From Aciditerrimonas ferrireducens (GTDB lineage Bacteria; Actinomycetota; Acidimicrobiia; Acidimicrobiales; UBA8190), in the NCBI RefSeq assembly GCF_023130475.1, contig NZ_JAKHEX010000006.1, positions 1 through 64,000 on the forward strand: 64,000 nt of DNA, in the 5' to 3' direction. The first letter of the stretch is position 1, and every line of letters begins with the position of its first letter. This document shows, piece by piece, positions 16,761 to 26,773 of the stretch. Both the position numbers and the translations under genes were made by a program. The notes under the pieces were generated by a model. It searched no databases and was not told the origin of the DNA. It worked only from the letters and a program-made list of their open reading frames with translations.

Positions 16761-18177
16761 GGGCGAGCACCGGGACCCCGTGGTCGTGGTCGGGGCCGGG
16801 GTGACCGGCCTGGCCGCCGCCTTCGAGCTCGTGGGGGCCGGCCAGCCGGTCGTGGTCCTGGAGGCCGGCTCGGCGGTGGGCGGCAAGCTTCGCTCGGTGT
16901 CGGTGGCCGGCATCCCGGTCGACGCCGGTCCCGACGCGGTCGTGGCCCGCCGGCCCGAAGCCGTGGGCCTCGCCAAGGAGGCCGGCCTCGGCGACGACCT
17001 CGTCCCGCCCGGGGTCTCGGGGGCCTTCGTCTGGGCCCGCCACCGCCTGCGCCGCCTGCCCGAAGGCCTGGCCCTCGGCGTCCCCACTCGCCTCGGCCCC
17101 TTGGCCAGAAGTGGGATCCTCGGTCCCCTCGGCCTGGCCCGCGCCGGCCTCGACCTGCTCGCTCGTCGGCCGGCCCACGAGGGCCCGGGCGACGCCGCGG
17201 TCGGGGCCCTCGTGACCCGGCGCCTCGGCCGGCAGGTGGCCGCTCGCTTGGCCGACCCGCTCATCGGGGGCATCCACGCTGGTCCGACCGCGGCCATGAG
17301 CAGCGCCGCGGTCTTCCCGCCGCTCCTCGCCGCCGCCCGGACCCCCGGGAGCCTCATGCGGAACCTCCGCCCCCCGGCCCCGCCGCCCAGCCCGCCAAGC
17401 GGCCCGGCGTTCCTGACCCTGCGCCAGGGGCTCTGGCACCTCGCCCCCGTCCTCGCCGAGCTGGTGGCCCGCCGAGGCGGCGAGGTCCGGTTGGACCAGC
17501 CGGTCGAGGCCCTCCACCCGGTCGGGGCGGGACGCTGGCGGGTCCAGGGCCCGGGCTTGGACCTGGAAGCCGCCGGGGTGGTCCTGGCCCTGCCCGCCTG
17601 GGCCGCCGCCCAGGTCCTCGCCGAAGACCCCACCACCGCCGGGCTCGGCCGCCGGCTCGGGGCCCTGGAGCACGCCAGCGTGGCCGTGGCCACCTTCGCC
17701 TTCCGCCCCGGGGGCCCGGCGGAGCGTTGGCGGCAGGCCTCCGGCACCGGCTACCTGGTCCCCGCCGAGCAGGGCCTGCTCGGTACCGGCTGCACCTGGT
17801 TGTCGAGCAAATGGCCTCACCTGGCCCCCGGGGGCCCCGTCCTCGTCCGGGTCTCGGCCGGGCGGGACGGCGACCGGCGGGCCGAGGCCCTCGACGACCA
17901 GCGCCTGGGCCGGCGCCTCCTGGCCGAGCTGCGGGCGGTGGCCGGCGACGTCGACGAGCCCCTGGACGCCGTCGTGGTCCGCTGGCCCGAGGCCTTCCCC
18001 CAGTACCGGGTCGGCCACCTCGACTGGGTCGCCCAGCTCGAGGCGGCGACCGCCCTGCACCCCGGCCTGGCCCTCGCCGGCGCCTACCTCCGGGGCGTCG
18101 GGGTGCCGGCCTGCGTGGCCGCCGGCCGGGCCGCCGCCCGGGCCCTGCTCGGCCAACCCGCCGGGTCCCGGGCATGA
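16750..18177 (+). CDS. hemY: Coproporphyrinogen/protoporphyrinogen oxidase, FAD-dependent
   Basis: A 475-residue flavoprotein that aromatises the porphyrinogen ring. The N-terminal FAD-binding motif [13 protein letters not shown] is followed by [15 protein letters not shown], and the C-terminal [21 protein letters not shown] closes the FAD site, as in HemY/CgoX proteins. In the actinobacterial coproporphyrin pathway the substrate would be coproporphyrinogen III. The GTG start overlaps the end of hemE-hemH by 11 nt, so the three successive late steps (decarboxylation, oxidation, iron insertion) are translationally linked. No ChdC decarboxylase, the last enzyme of that pathway, is in the window. 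Confidence 0.9.
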   Translation: MRPEGEHRDPVVVVGAGVTGLAAAFELVGAGQPVVVLEAGSAVGGKLRSVSVAGIPVDAGPDAVVARRPEAVGLAKEAGLGDDLVPPGVSGAFVWARHRLRRLPEGLALGVPTRLGPLARSGILGPLGLARAGLDLLARRPAHEGPGDAAVGALVTRRLGRQVAARLADPLIGGIHAGPTAAMSSAAVFPPLLAAARTPGSLMRNLRPPAPPPSPPSGPAFLTLRQGLWHLAPVLAELVARRGGEVRLDQPVEALHPVGAGRWRVQGPGLDLEAAGVVLALPAWAAAQVLAEDPTTAGLGRRLGALEHASVAVATFAFRPGGPAERWRQASGTGYLVPAEQGLLGTGCTWLSSKWPHLAPGGPVLVRVSAGRDGDRRAEALDDQRLGRRLLAELRAVAGDVDEPLDAVVVRWPEAFPQYRVGHLDWVAQLEAATALHPGLALAGAYLRGVGVPACVAAGRAAARALLGQPAGSRA

Positions 18178-19769
18178 GCCGCCAGGCACGGGCCCGGGGA
18201 CCGTCCCGGACCCGTCGGGTCCTCCGGGTCGGCGGCCCGGCCCTCGTGGGCGGGGTCCTTGGGGCCCTCTCGGTGCCCCCCTTCGGGTTCTGGCCGCTGG
18301 CCGCCCCCGGGATCGCCCTCCTGGCCTGGTCGGTTCGGGGCCGCGCCTGGCGGGGCCGCCTGCTGGCCGGCTGGGCATTCGGCCTGGGGCTCTACGTCAT
18401 CGGCCTGTGGTGGGCCCTCTCGTTCAATGTCTACGGCGGCGTCGTCCTCATGCTCGTCGAGGCCCTCGCCCCGGGCATCGCCGCCCTCCTCGCCCCCCGC
18501 CGAGCCGGCCAGGCCCTGGCCCTGCCCGGTGGGCTGGTCCTCGCCGAGGCCCTCCGCACCCACTGGCCCTTCGGCGGTCTGCCCCTCGGCAGCATGGCCC
18601 TCGGCCAGGCCAAGGGTCCGTTGCTGCCCGCCGACCGCCTCGGCGGCCCGCTCCTGCTCGTCGGCCTGGCCGCCGTGGCCGGCGTAGGTCTGCTGTTCCT
18701 CGTCGAGGCGCTCCTCGGGCGCTGGCCGGCCCTCGCTTCGCGGCTCCGTCTCGGCCCCGAGGGCGGCCGCCGCCCACCCCGCCCCAGCCGGGCCCTCGCC
18801 GCGGGGCTGACCGCCGTCGCCGCCGCCGCCGCCGTGACCCTGGCCGGTGCCCTCGCCCCCAGCGGCGGGCCCAGCACCGCCCGGGTCACCGTGGCCAGCG
18901 TCCAGGGTGGGGGCCGTCGGGGCACCAGCGCCCTCCAGGTCCCCCCGGCCACGGTCTTCGCGGCCCAGGTGGCCGCCACTCGTCTCCTCCCGGCGGCAGC
19001 CCGCCACCGCCATCTGACCCTGGTCCTGTGGCCCGAGGACGTCGTGGCCCTCGGCGACGAGCACCTCCGGGGCAGCCCCCAGGAGGCGGTCATCGCCCAC
19101 TTCGCCCGGCAGCTCCACGCCAGCATGGTCGTGGGGGTGACCGAGGACGTCGGGAGCACGCGCTTTCGGAACTTCGCCGCGGCCTTCTCCCCGACGGGTC
19201 GCCTGCTGGAGGAGTACGAGAAGGTCCATCGGGTGCCCTTCGGGGAGTACGTCCCCTACCGGTCCTTCTTCGCGCACTTCGCCAACCTCTCCGAGGTGCC
19301 CCGGAACGCCATCCCGGGGCACGGGACCGGGGTGCTGCGCATCCCCGGCGCGGTGCTCGGCACGACCATCTCCTTCGAGGTCTTCTTCCCGGCTCGGGCC
19401 CGGGACCCGGTCCGCCACGGCGCCGACCTGTTGATCGTGCCGACCAACACCTCCTCGTACCGCACCAGCCAGGTCCCGACCCAGGAAGTGGCCGCCGACC
19501 AGCTCCAGGCCGTCTCCGAGGGCCGCTGGCTGGTCCAGGCCGCCCCCACCGGCTACAGCGACGTCGTCACCCCCACCGGCCGGGTGGTCGCGAAGAGCGT
19601 CCTCGGGCGCCGGGCTGTTCTCGTAGCCACCGTCGGCCTCCGCCATGGCCTGACCGTCTTCGCCCGCTTCGGGGAGCTCCCGGTCCTGCTGGTCGCCGGG
19701 CTGGCCGTCCTGGCCGGCTGGGCACGGGCCCTCGGCCTGCGCCGGCGCTCCCGCCCGGTTCAGTCGTAG
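18174..19769 (+). CDS. lnt: Apolipoprotein N-acyltransferase homologue with Ser at the catalytic Cys position
   Basis: A 531-residue protein with six or more membrane helices in the first 230 residues and a C-terminal nitrilase-fold domain. Lnt adds the third acyl chain to lipoproteins using a Glu-Lys-Cys triad. The glutamate (LWPEDVV) and lysine (YEKVHRVPFGEYVPYR) regions are clear. The position of the cysteine, normally in an ICYE-type motif, reads ISFEVFFP, so serine replaces cysteine. It may use another mechanism, another substrate, or be inactive. The ATG overlaps the upstream stop (ATGA) and the 3' end overlaps the convergent HAD gene by 10 nt. Lipoproteins for it to act on include the products at 2898 and 54622. 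Confidence 0.8.
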   Translation: MSRQARARGPSRTRRVLRVGGPALVGGVLGALSVPPFGFWPLAAPGIALLAWSVRGRAWRGRLLAGWAFGLGLYVIGLWWALSFNVYGGVVLMLVEALAPGIAALLAPRRAGQALALPGGLVLAEALRTHWPFGGLPLGSMALGQAKGPLLPADRLGGPLLLVGLAAVAGVGLLFLVEALLGRWPALASRLRLGPEGGRRPPRPSRALAAGLTAVAAAAAVTLAGALAPSGGPSTARVTVASVQGGGRRGTSALQVPPATVFAAQVAATRLLPAAARHRHLTLVLWPEDVVALGDEHLRGSPQEAVIAHFARQLHASMVVGVTEDVGSTRFRNFAAAFSPTGRLLEEYEKVHRVPFGEYVPYRSFFAHFANLSEVPRNAIPGHGTGVLRIPGAVLGTTISFEVFFPARARDPVRHGADLLIVPTNTSSYRTSQVPTQEVAADQLQAVSEGRWLVQAAPTGYSDVVTPTGRVVAKSVLGRRAVLVATVGLRHGLTVFARFGELPVLLVAGLAVLAGWARALGLRRRSRPVQS

Positions 19770-20260
19770 TAGCCGGAGTGGAAGTAGACGCAGGGCACCC
19801 CGAGCTGCTCGAACATGGCCCGGTTCCGGGGATCGTCCTCGACCGCCAGCCGGGGCTCGAGGCCAGCCGCCCGCAGCTCGCCGACCGCCTCGGCCTTGAA
19901 CTCGGCCGCCGGGCCCCAGGCCGTCCCGGGCCGCATCACCAGCAGGTCCCAGCGCAGCTCATGCCGGGCCAGCCAGCCCAGGGTCTGGGGCCGGACCCGC
20001 AGCGGCCGGGCGGTCAGCAGCACCACGACCAGGGACGGGTCCAGCAGCTCGAGCAGCCGGGCCCCCTCGGCCACCACCGGGTCCTCCCCACAGGCGTCGA
20101 AGAAGGCCCGCCAGTCCCGGTGCTCCCCCCGCAGGAAGTGCTGGCGGCCCCGGGCGTCGGAGAGGACCCCGTCGAGGTCGAAGACCACCGCCGGGCCCGC
20201 CGGCAGCGGCGGGCGGCGAGGCAGCCAGTACGACGGCCAGGAAGGAGCGGACCGGACCAC
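19760..20260 (-). CDS. HAD-superfamily phosphatase, polynucleotide 3'-phosphatase-like
   Basis: A 166-residue HAD protein. Motif I is FDLDGVLSD (Asp28 nucleophile, Asp30), motif II LLTARP, motif III the lysine of EFKAEAV, and motif IV VEDDPRN. The small cap-less form and the TARP motif resemble the phosphatase half of polynucleotide kinase-phosphatase proteins, but the substrate could be another phosphomonoester. I chose the GTG at 20260 because it lies 7 nt after TAGGGT; the longer upstream frame is low-complexity shadow sequence. It is a single-gene unit converging with lnt and divergent from the DUF2156 gene. Confidence 0.8.
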   Translation of the reverse strand: MVRSAPSWPSYWLPRRPPLPAGPAVVFDLDGVLSDARGRQHFLRGEHRDWRAFFDACGEDPVVAEGARLLELLDPSLVVVLLTARPLRVRPQTLGWLARHELRWDLLVMRPGTAWGPAAEFKAEAVGELRAAGLEPRLAVEDDPRNRAMFEQLGVPCVYFHSGYYD

Positions 20261-20273
20261 GCCGAAGACCCTA
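20258..20273 (-). promoter_or_regulatory. Leaderless promoter of the HAD phosphatase gene
   Basis: On the minus strand TAGGGT, 7 nt, GTG at 20260. No ribosome site is visible. Confidence 0.55.
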
Positions 20274-20375
20274 CGGGCCGGGGTCGTGTCCCGTGGCAGG
20301 CCCGGGCGACCCCAGTCGGTCCCAAGAGGCCCCGGTGGCCCCGTCGGGTCGGCGGACCTGCCAGACTCGGCACCC

Positions 20376-23300
20376 ATGTGCCCTGACGCCGCCGGTGGGC
20401 GGCTCACGGTCGTGCTGCCCCCCGGGGGCCAGGCCCTGGTCCTCGGGGAACCCGACCCGGCGGCCCCCGCCGAGCTGGATCGTCTGGCGGCCCACGCCCT
20501 CGCCCTGCGGTTGGACCAGCTCCAGGGGCCAGCCGTCCTGGTCCTGACCGGAGACCCTGGCTCGCTCCTGGCCGACCCGGCCCTCGCCGACGCCCTCGAG
20601 CGTTTCGCCGGTACGCCCGATCGCCGGGTCCTCTGGCTCTGGGCCACCCCGCTCGCGCCGGAAGACCGGCCGCCGGTGCCCGGGATCGAGGCGGCCGGCG
20701 AGATCGAGCTCTGCCTGACCCTGCCGACCGGGTCGACCCCGGTGCTCCTCCGGGCCGCTCCGCCCGCCCCGGCCTCCCCCGCCACCGCTCTTCCCGGTCC
20801 CGGCCCCCGTCGCGCACCCATCCTGGCCGGCCTGGAGCTCTGCTCGGACCGGACCCTGGCCAGGCGCCTGATCGCCTCCCGCCTCGCCTACCGCCGCTTC
20901 CTGCCCCTCGCCAGCCTGCTCGGCGCCCTGGCTCTCGGATCGGCGCTCGTGGCGCCCCACGCCTGGCACGGTCTGCTGCTCCTGCTCGCCCGGGTCCCGG
21001 CCCGTCGCCGGGCCCTGCCGCCCGGCTGGCTGGCCGGCGCCCTCCTCCTCGTCCTGGTCCTCCTCCTGGCCGGCCTCTTGAGCGCCCTCGGGGCCCTGCG
21101 GGGCCGACGGACCCTCGGTGCCCTGCCGGCCACGGGACCCCACCAGGAGGACCAGGTCGGACCCGACCCCACGAAGCTGCTCGACCCCGAGGAGCCCGCG
21201 CTCGGCCTGATCGTCCCCGGTCCGAGCCCAGCCGCCCTGGCCCTGGTGGAGGGTCGGCTGGTCGGGGCCCCTGGCCGCTGCGGCCGACGCCTCGAGGCCC
21301 GCCCCGCCCGCCTGGGCCTCCCGACCGTCTTCGAGGTCCAGGAGCAGGTCAGCTGGCTGGAGCTGGAAGCCGGGGCCAACCTCCACGGCCGGCTGCTCGC
21401 GGTGCGCCGGACCTTGCCGCGGCGCCTCGGAGGGCTCGGGCTCCTCGAGCGCGTGGCCTCGGGGCGACCGGTGCTGCCGGGAGCCGGTCTCGACGCCCAC
21501 CCCCTCGCCGGCACCGACCTGGCTGCCGCCGAGGCCACCCCCGTGGTCCTGGCGGTCCTGCCCCACGGCACGCCCTGGCCACCCCCCGCCGACGACCACC
21601 GACGCCGGGTCCACCAGCGCCGGGTGCGCCGCTTCGCCTCGGGTGCCCTGGCCCTGGCCGGGCTGGCCGACCTCCTGAGCGCGGCCCGGGCACCCCTGGC
21701 AGCCCACCTGGACCCGGTCCTCACCGCCCTCCCCCTCAGCCTGGCCCAGGCGGCCGGGGCCCTCGAGGTCCTGGCCGGCGTCGGCCTGCTGGCCCTCGCC
21801 CGGGGGATCCGCCGCGGCCAGCAGCGGGCCTGGCGGGTGGCCCTGGGCCTGTTGACCGGCAGCCTCCTGCTCCACCTGGTCCGGGGCGGCGAGCCCCCAG
21901 CGCTCGTGGTGAACCTGGGGGTCCTGGCCATGCTCGCCACTGGCCGCCGGGCCTTCGGGGCCCGCTCCGACCGGCCCTCCCTGGCCACCGCTGGCCGGGC
22001 CGTGGGCGGCGGCCTGGCCGTCATGGTCGGGGCCGCCTGGGCGGCCGTCGCCCTCCAGGGCCACCTCGACGGGGACGGGCACCGCCCCATGCCGCCTGGC
22101 CGGGCCCTGCTGGCCGTCCTCGAGCGGCTCTGGGGGGACCGCCAGGTGGCCATCCCAGGCCGGCTCGACGGCTTCCTCTCCCCCAGCCTGCTGGCTGCCG
22201 GGGTGCTCGCCGCGGTGCTCCTGGCCCTCCTGGCCACCCGGCCGGTGGTGGAGCGGACCCGGGGCAGCAGCGCCGCCCGGGTCCGGGCCCGGGCGATCGT
22301 GGCTCGGCACAGTCGGGGCTCGCTGGACTACTTCGCCCTCCGGCACGACAAGCAGCTGTTCTTCCACGGGGAGAGCGTCGTGGCCTACCGCCACCTCGGC
22401 GGGATCTGCCTGGTCAGTCCGGACCCCATCGGCCCCCTGCACGAACGCCAGGCCGTCTGGACCGCCTTCCGGCGCTTCGCCGACGACCGGGGGTGGACGG
22501 TGGCAGTGCTCGGGGCCGGACCGTCCTGGCTGCCCGTGTACCACGCGGCCGGCCTCCGCTCGGTGTACCTCGGCGACGAGGCGGTGGTCGACGTCCAGGG
22601 GTTCTGCCTGGCTGGCAACCAGATGAAAGGCCTCCGCCAGGCCTGCACCCGGGTCGCCCGCCACGGCTACCAGGCCCGGCTCTGCTCACCCGCGGACCTC
22701 GACCCGCCCACCAGGGCTGCCCTGGCCCGGCTGGCCCGGGAGGGCCGCGAAGGGAGCCGGGAACGGGGCTTCTCCATGATGCTCGGCCGCTTCTGGGCGG
22801 AGGAGGACCCCGAGGTGCTCCTCTGCCTCGTCCTGGACCCCGAGGGAGTGCCGGTGGCCTTCTGCCAGTTCGTCCCGGCCCCCGGCATCGGGGGCTACTC
22901 GCTCGACGTCACCCGACGGGACCGCGGACCCCACCCCAACGGCCTGGTCGACTTCGCGTTGGTGGCCACCATCGAGCACCTCCGGGCCAACGGGGCCCGC
23001 AGCCTCAGCCTGAACTTCGCCACCCTCCGGGCGGTGCTGGCCGAGGAGACCGGCGGCGGGCTCGCCGCCCGGGCCCAGCGCTGGGCCCTCCTGCGCCTCT
23101 CCCACGTCTTCCAGATCGAGTCCCTCTGGCGCTTCACCGCCAAGTACCGGCCCCGCTGGGTTCCCCGCTACCTCTGCCTGGAGAACCCCGAGCACCTCCT
23201 CCCCACCCTGGCGGCCCTCGTACGGGCCGAGGGTCTCTGGGACGTCCCCGGCTTCGGCCGCCTGGTCGGCGCAGCGGCGCGTCTTCGCGGAAAGCTCCCG

Positions 23301-23378
23301 GGCGGCCGCCCCGGGCGGCGAACCGAGCCGGGGAGGTCCGGCAACGCGGCTCAGGGCCGGACCAGCAAGGTGGCGTGA
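20376..23378 (+). CDS. Large membrane protein with C-terminal DUF2156 (MprF/LysX-type) domain
   Basis: A 1000-residue protein in three parts. Residues 1-190 resemble a decayed metallophosphoesterase: a VLVLTGD segment sits where the family has a metal-binding GD motif, but no NHD/GHxH metal residues remain. Residues about 190-620 contain roughly eight hydrophobic helices in two groups, with a soluble part between. Residues about 630-940 form a DUF2156 domain ([35 protein letters not shown]), the GNAT-like domain of phosphatidylglycerol lysyltransferases that modify membrane lipids with an amino acid. The function as lipid aminoacylation is inferred from this domain. No lysyl-tRNA synthetase domain is attached. 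The 3' end overlaps nuoN by 28 nt. Confidence 0.75.
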   Translation: MCPDAAGGRLTVVLPPGGQALVLGEPDPAAPAELDRLAAHALALRLDQLQGPAVLVLTGDPGSLLADPALADALERFAGTPDRRVLWLWATPLAPEDRPPVPGIEAAGEIELCLTLPTGSTPVLLRAAPPAPASPATALPGPGPRRAPILAGLELCSDRTLARRLIASRLAYRRFLPLASLLGALALGSALVAPHAWHGLLLLLARVPARRRALPPGWLAGALLLVLVLLLAGLLSALGALRGRRTLGALPATGPHQEDQVGPDPTKLLDPEEPALGLIVPGPSPAALALVEGRLVGAPGRCGRRLEARPARLGLPTVFEVQEQVSWLELEAGANLHGRLLAVRRTLPRRLGGLGLLERVASGRPVLPGAGLDAHPLAGTDLAAAEATPVVLAVLPHGTPWPPPADDHRRRVHQRRVRRFASGALALAGLADLLSAARAPLAAHLDPVLTALPLSLAQAAGALEVLAGVGLLALARGIRRGQQRAWRVALGLLTGSLLLHLVRGGEPPALVVNLGVLAMLATGRRAFGARSDRPSLATAGRAVGGGLAVMVGAAWAAVALQGHLDGDGHRPMPPGRALLAVLERLWGDRQVAIPGRLDGFLSPSLLAAGVLAAVLLALLATRPVVERTRGSSAARVRARAIVARHSRGSLDYFALRHDKQLFFHGESVVAYRHLGGICLVSPDPIGPLHERQAVWTAFRRFADDRGWTVAVLGAGPSWLPVYHAAGLRSVYLGDEAVVDVQGFCLAGNQMKGLRQACTRVARHGYQARLCSPADLDPPTRAALARLAREGREGSRERGFSMMLGRFWAEEDPEVLLCLVLDPEGVPVAFCQFVPAPGIGGYSLDVTRRDRGPHPNGLVDFALVATIEHLRANGARSLSLNFATLRAVLAEETGGGLAARAQRWALLRLSHVFQIESLWRFTAKYRPRWVPRYLCLENPEHLLPTLAALVRAEGLWDVPGFGRLVGAAARLRGKLPGGRPGRRTEPGRSGNAAQGRTSKVA

Positions 23379-25081
23379 GCAGCGAAGGAGGCCACCGGCT
23401 CCACCCAGATGCCGAAGAGAACGGTGAAGAGCACCGAGAGGACGATGGTGGTCACGGCACCGGCGGGCAGAGGGTCCGTCTCGTCCTCAGCGCCACCGGC
23501 CGCCACCGTGGGCGCTTCGGCTTCGGCGACCGCCACCGCGGCGAGCGTCCCGGCCTGCCCGGCGCCCAGCCCCTCGGGGACCGGGGCGGCGAGGGCGACC
23601 GAGCCCGGCAGGGACGAGGACGGCTCCGCACCCAGGTCGGCCAGGGCCAGGGTCGGCCCGCCGAGCGCCTGAGGAGCCTCGGGCGCCGACGTGCCCTCGA
23701 CCGGGCGGGCCGGCTGGTAGCAGAGCAGGACGACCCGGAGGTAGAAGAACGCCGCGATGGCCGCCGAGCCCATGGCCACCACCGCCAGGTCGGTCGACCC
23801 GGCCGACGCGGCCGCCCGGATGACCTCGAGCTTGGCCACGAACCCGGTGGTGAAGGGCACCCCGGCTTGGGCCAGCAGCAGGACCGTCAGGGCGCCGGCG
23901 AGGAGCGGCTGGCGAGCGGCGAGGCCCCGGTAGGCCTCGAGACCGTGGCGACGGTCGCCCCGGCCCCCGACGACGGTCACGACGGCGAAGGTTCCGATGA
24001 CCATGACGCTGTAGACGAACAGGTAGTAGAGGGCGGCGCTCACCCCCCGGCTGGTGGCCGCCTGGAGGCCCAGGAGCACGAAGCCGGCGTGATTGATCGA
24101 CGAGTACGCCAGCATCCGCTTCACGTCCTGCTGCCACAGGGCCACCACCGCCCCGAGCAGCAGGGTCACGCAGGCCAGCACCCAGATGGGCGGACGCCAG
24201 TCAGGGGCCAGCAGGTGGAACGAGGAGGCGAAGACCCGGAGGAAGGCGATGAACCCGCCGGCCTTGGCCACCGCCGCCATGAAGCCGGTGACGGGCGTGG
24301 GGGAGCCCTCGTAGACGTCGGGGGTCCAGAGGTGGAAGGGCACCAGGGCCACCTTGAAGCCGAAGCCCACGAGCAACAGGCCCAGGCCCGCGAGCAGCAG
24401 GCCGTCGTGGAGCAAGACGTTGCGAGCGAGGTAGGCGGCGATCTCGGGGAGGTTCGTGGTGCCGGTGGCGCCGTAGACCAGGGCGATGCCGTAGACGAAG
24501 ATGGCGGAGGAGAAGCCGCCGAGGACGAAGTACTTGAGCCCGGCCTCCCCCGACTTGGCCCGCCGGGCGTCGAAGGCCGCCAGGACGTAGAGGGCGATGG
24601 AGAGGATCTCCAGGCCCAGGAAGATGACGATGAGGTCGTTGGCCGAGCCCATGATCATGGCCCCGGCCCCGGAGACCAGCAGGAGGACGTGCAGCTCGGG
24701 CCCCTCGACCCCTTCGCGTTTCAGGAAACTGTCGCCCACCATGGCGGTCAGGAGGACCGCCGAGCTGACGAGCACCCCGATGAGGACGCTGGCCCCGTCC
24801 ATGACGACTGCCCCGTCGATGTGGGTGTGGGCGCCGCTGGTCAGGACCGAGTCCCACTGGAACAGGGACAGCACCAGGGCCGCCGTGGCGGTCAGCACCG
24901 TCAGGCTGCTCACCCAGGCGACGTCCAGCGGACGACGCAGCAGCGAGGACCAGACCAGGATGACCACGCCGCCGCCCACCATGACCATGACCGGCAGGAT
25001 CGACAGGTAGTCGATGTGGGGCAGCCGCAGCCGCCCCGTGGTCACGGCCAGGGCGACGGCGGCGCGCACGGCGACGCTCAC
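23351..25081 (-). CDS. nuoN: NADH-quinone oxidoreductase subunit N
   Basis: A 576-residue antiporter-like membrane subunit and last gene of the complex I operon. The proton-channel lysines of the family lie in GFGFKVALVPFHLWTPDVYEG and the preceding helices, and the HTM-like core is intact. Between the last two helices is an inserted alanine/proline-rich loop of about 75 residues without recognisable motif. The GTG start overlaps the nuoM stop (GTGA) with AGAGGAGGC in front. It translocates protons together with NuoL and NuoM. Confidence 0.93.
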   Translation of the reverse strand: MSVAVRAAVALAVTTGRLRLPHIDYLSILPVMVMVGGGVVILVWSSLLRRPLDVAWVSSLTVLTATAALVLSLFQWDSVLTSGAHTHIDGAVVMDGASVLIGVLVSSAVLLTAMVGDSFLKREGVEGPELHVLLLVSGAGAMIMGSANDLIVIFLGLEILSIALYVLAAFDARRAKSGEAGLKYFVLGGFSSAIFVYGIALVYGATGTTNLPEIAAYLARNVLLHDGLLLAGLGLLLVGFGFKVALVPFHLWTPDVYEGSPTPVTGFMAAVAKAGGFIAFLRVFASSFHLLAPDWRPPIWVLACVTLLLGAVVALWQQDVKRMLAYSSINHAGFVLLGLQAATSRGVSAALYYLFVYSVMVIGTFAVVTVVGGRGDRRHGLEAYRGLAARQPLLAGALTVLLLAQAGVPFTTGFVAKLEVIRAAASAGSTDLAVVAMGSAAIAAFFYLRVVLLCYQPARPVEGTSAPEAPQALGGPTLALADLGAEPSSSLPGSVALAAPVPEGLGAGQAGTLAAVAVAEAEAPTVAAGGAEDETDPLPAGAVTTIVLSVLFTVLFGIWVEPVASFAAHATLLVRP

Positions 25082-26766
25082 GGCAGCCTCCTCTGCTCGG
25101 GGAAGGGCGGCAGCGCCAGATCCAACGGGCCTCCGGCGCGCGCCGGGCCCAGGGCGGCGGCGGTCACGACCGGCACCCCGGCGGTCGACGCGGCGGCCGG
25201 GGTTCGGCGACCCGCAGCGGTCACCGCCGCCACCCCGCCGTTCGCCACCGCCGGCTGGTGCCGCCCGGTGGCCTGGTCGACCTGGTGGACCAGGGCCTCC
25301 ACGCTCGGGGTGATCCGGTCGAGCACCGGCTTGGGGTAGACGCCGAGGAAGACAATGAGGCCGGCGAGGGGCACCATGACCGCGATCTCGCCCCAGCGCA
25401 GGTCCTTGGTCTGGCTGGTCTCCGGGGTGGGACGGTGGTGGAAGGCCCGCTGGAAGGCCCAGAGGAGGTAGACGGCGGCCAGGACCACCCCGAAGGTGGC
25501 GACCACCGCCCACCAGCGATGCGTCAGGAAGGTGCCCGAGAGGACCAGGAACTCGCCCACGAAGCTGTTCAGGCCGGGCAGGCCGATGCTGGCCATCATG
25601 GCCAGGGTGAAGAAGCCGGCCAGGACCGGAGCGGACCGCTGCAGGCCCCGGAGCCGACCGGCGTCCACGGTGCCCCGGCGCTCCCAGACCCAGCCAACGA
25701 GCAGGAAGAGCGCCGCCGTCACCAGGCCGTGGTTCACCATCTGGAGGACCCCGCCGGTCACCGCCTCGGTCGAGAGGGCGAAGAGCCCGAGGACGATGAA
25801 GCCGATGTGGGCCAGGGAGGAGTAGGCCAGGATCCGCTTCAGGTCCCGCTGGACCGCGGCCACGATGGCCCCGTAGAGGATCCCGGCGACCCCGAGAGAC
25901 AGCAGGACGGGTGCGGCGTCGACCACCGCCCGGGGGAAGAGGGTCAGGTCGAAGCGGATCACCCCGTAGGTGCCGAGCTTGGCCATGACCGCAGCCAGGG
26001 CCACCGCGCCGCCGGTCGGCGAGGAGCCGTAGGCGTCGGGGGACCAGGTGTGGAACGGGAAGATCGGGGCCTTCACGGCGAAGGCGGCCGTGAAGGCCAA
26101 GAACAGCAGGACCTGGGTGCTGAGCCCCAGGCGGGTGTGCTCCAGGGCCAGCAGGTCGAACGTGAACCGGCCGGTCTGCTGGTCGTGGATGACCGCCACG
26201 GCCACGATGCCCACGAGCAGGAAGGCCGAGCCCAAGAAGGTGTAGAGGAAGAACTTCGTGGCCGCTGCGGCCCGTCGACCGGTGCCCCAGCCGGCGATGA
26301 CGAAGTAGGCCGGCACCAGGGTGATCTCGAAGAACAAGAAGAACAGCACGAGGTCCAGGGCGACGAAGCTGCCCAGGCACGCCGCTTCCAGGAGCAGCAG
26401 CCAGGCCACGTAGGACGGGGCCCGCTCGGACTCCCGCGCCCCGAGCAACGCCAGGGGGAAGAGCACCGCGGCCATGAGCACCAAGAACAGCGAGATGCCG
26501 TCCACCCCGAGCTGCCAGGAGATGCCGAGGGCCGGGATCCACTCGTGGGCCGAGACGAACTGGTAGCCGCTGTCGCCGACCCGGAACTCCACGGCCATGG
26601 CCAGGGCCACCGCCAAGGTGGCCGTCATGGCCAGGGCGCCCACGAGGATGGCCACCGGGCGGCGGTGCGCCGGCTGGACCAGGCGAGGGGCCGCCATGGC
26701 GGCGACCGCCCCGCCGACCGGCAGGAACACCAAGGTGGTGAGGAACGGGAAGACGGGCTGGCTCAT
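25078..26766 (-). CDS. nuoM: NADH-quinone oxidoreductase subunit M
   Basis: A 562-residue antiporter-like subunit with about 14 helices. Landmarks are FFLFFEITLVPAYF (helix 5 glutamate), FAVKAPIFPFHTW (channel lysine) and MMASIGLPGLNSFVGEF. The last 70 residues form a low-complexity alanine/proline tail not found in short homologues. GGAGGTGAG precedes ATG 26766, which I prefer to a longer upstream frame overlapping nuoL. It is one of three proton-pumping modules of the membrane arm. Confidence 0.95.
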   Translation of the reverse strand: MSQPVFPFLTTLVFLPVGGAVAAMAAPRLVQPAHRRPVAILVGALAMTATLAVALAMAVEFRVGDSGYQFVSAHEWIPALGISWQLGVDGISLFLVLMAAVLFPLALLGARESERAPSYVAWLLLLEAACLGSFVALDLVLFFLFFEITLVPAYFVIAGWGTGRRAAAATKFFLYTFLGSAFLLVGIVAVAVIHDQQTGRFTFDLLALEHTRLGLSTQVLLFLAFTAAFAVKAPIFPFHTWSPDAYGSSPTGGAVALAAVMAKLGTYGVIRFDLTLFPRAVVDAAPVLLSLGVAGILYGAIVAAVQRDLKRILAYSSLAHIGFIVLGLFALSTEAVTGGVLQMVNHGLVTAALFLLVGWVWERRGTVDAGRLRGLQRSAPVLAGFFTLAMMASIGLPGLNSFVGEFLVLSGTFLTHRWWAVVATFGVVLAAVYLLWAFQRAFHHRPTPETSQTKDLRWGEIAVMVPLAGLIVFLGVYPKPVLDRITPSVEALVHQVDQATGRHQPAVANGGVAAVTAAGRRTPAAASTAGVPVVTAAALGPARAGGPLDLALPPFPEQRRLP

Positions 26767-26773
26767 CGTCCGC

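Noticed and set aside
14124-17747. 1207-residue minus-strand frame across the hem genes
   Set aside because: Low-complexity product overlapping three recognisable enzymes on the other strand or frame; no start signal or domain.
20271-22664. 797-residue minus-strand frame across the DUF2156 gene
   Set aside because: Composition is Gln/Gly/Pro-rich shadow sequence; the plus-strand protein has membrane helices and a known domain.
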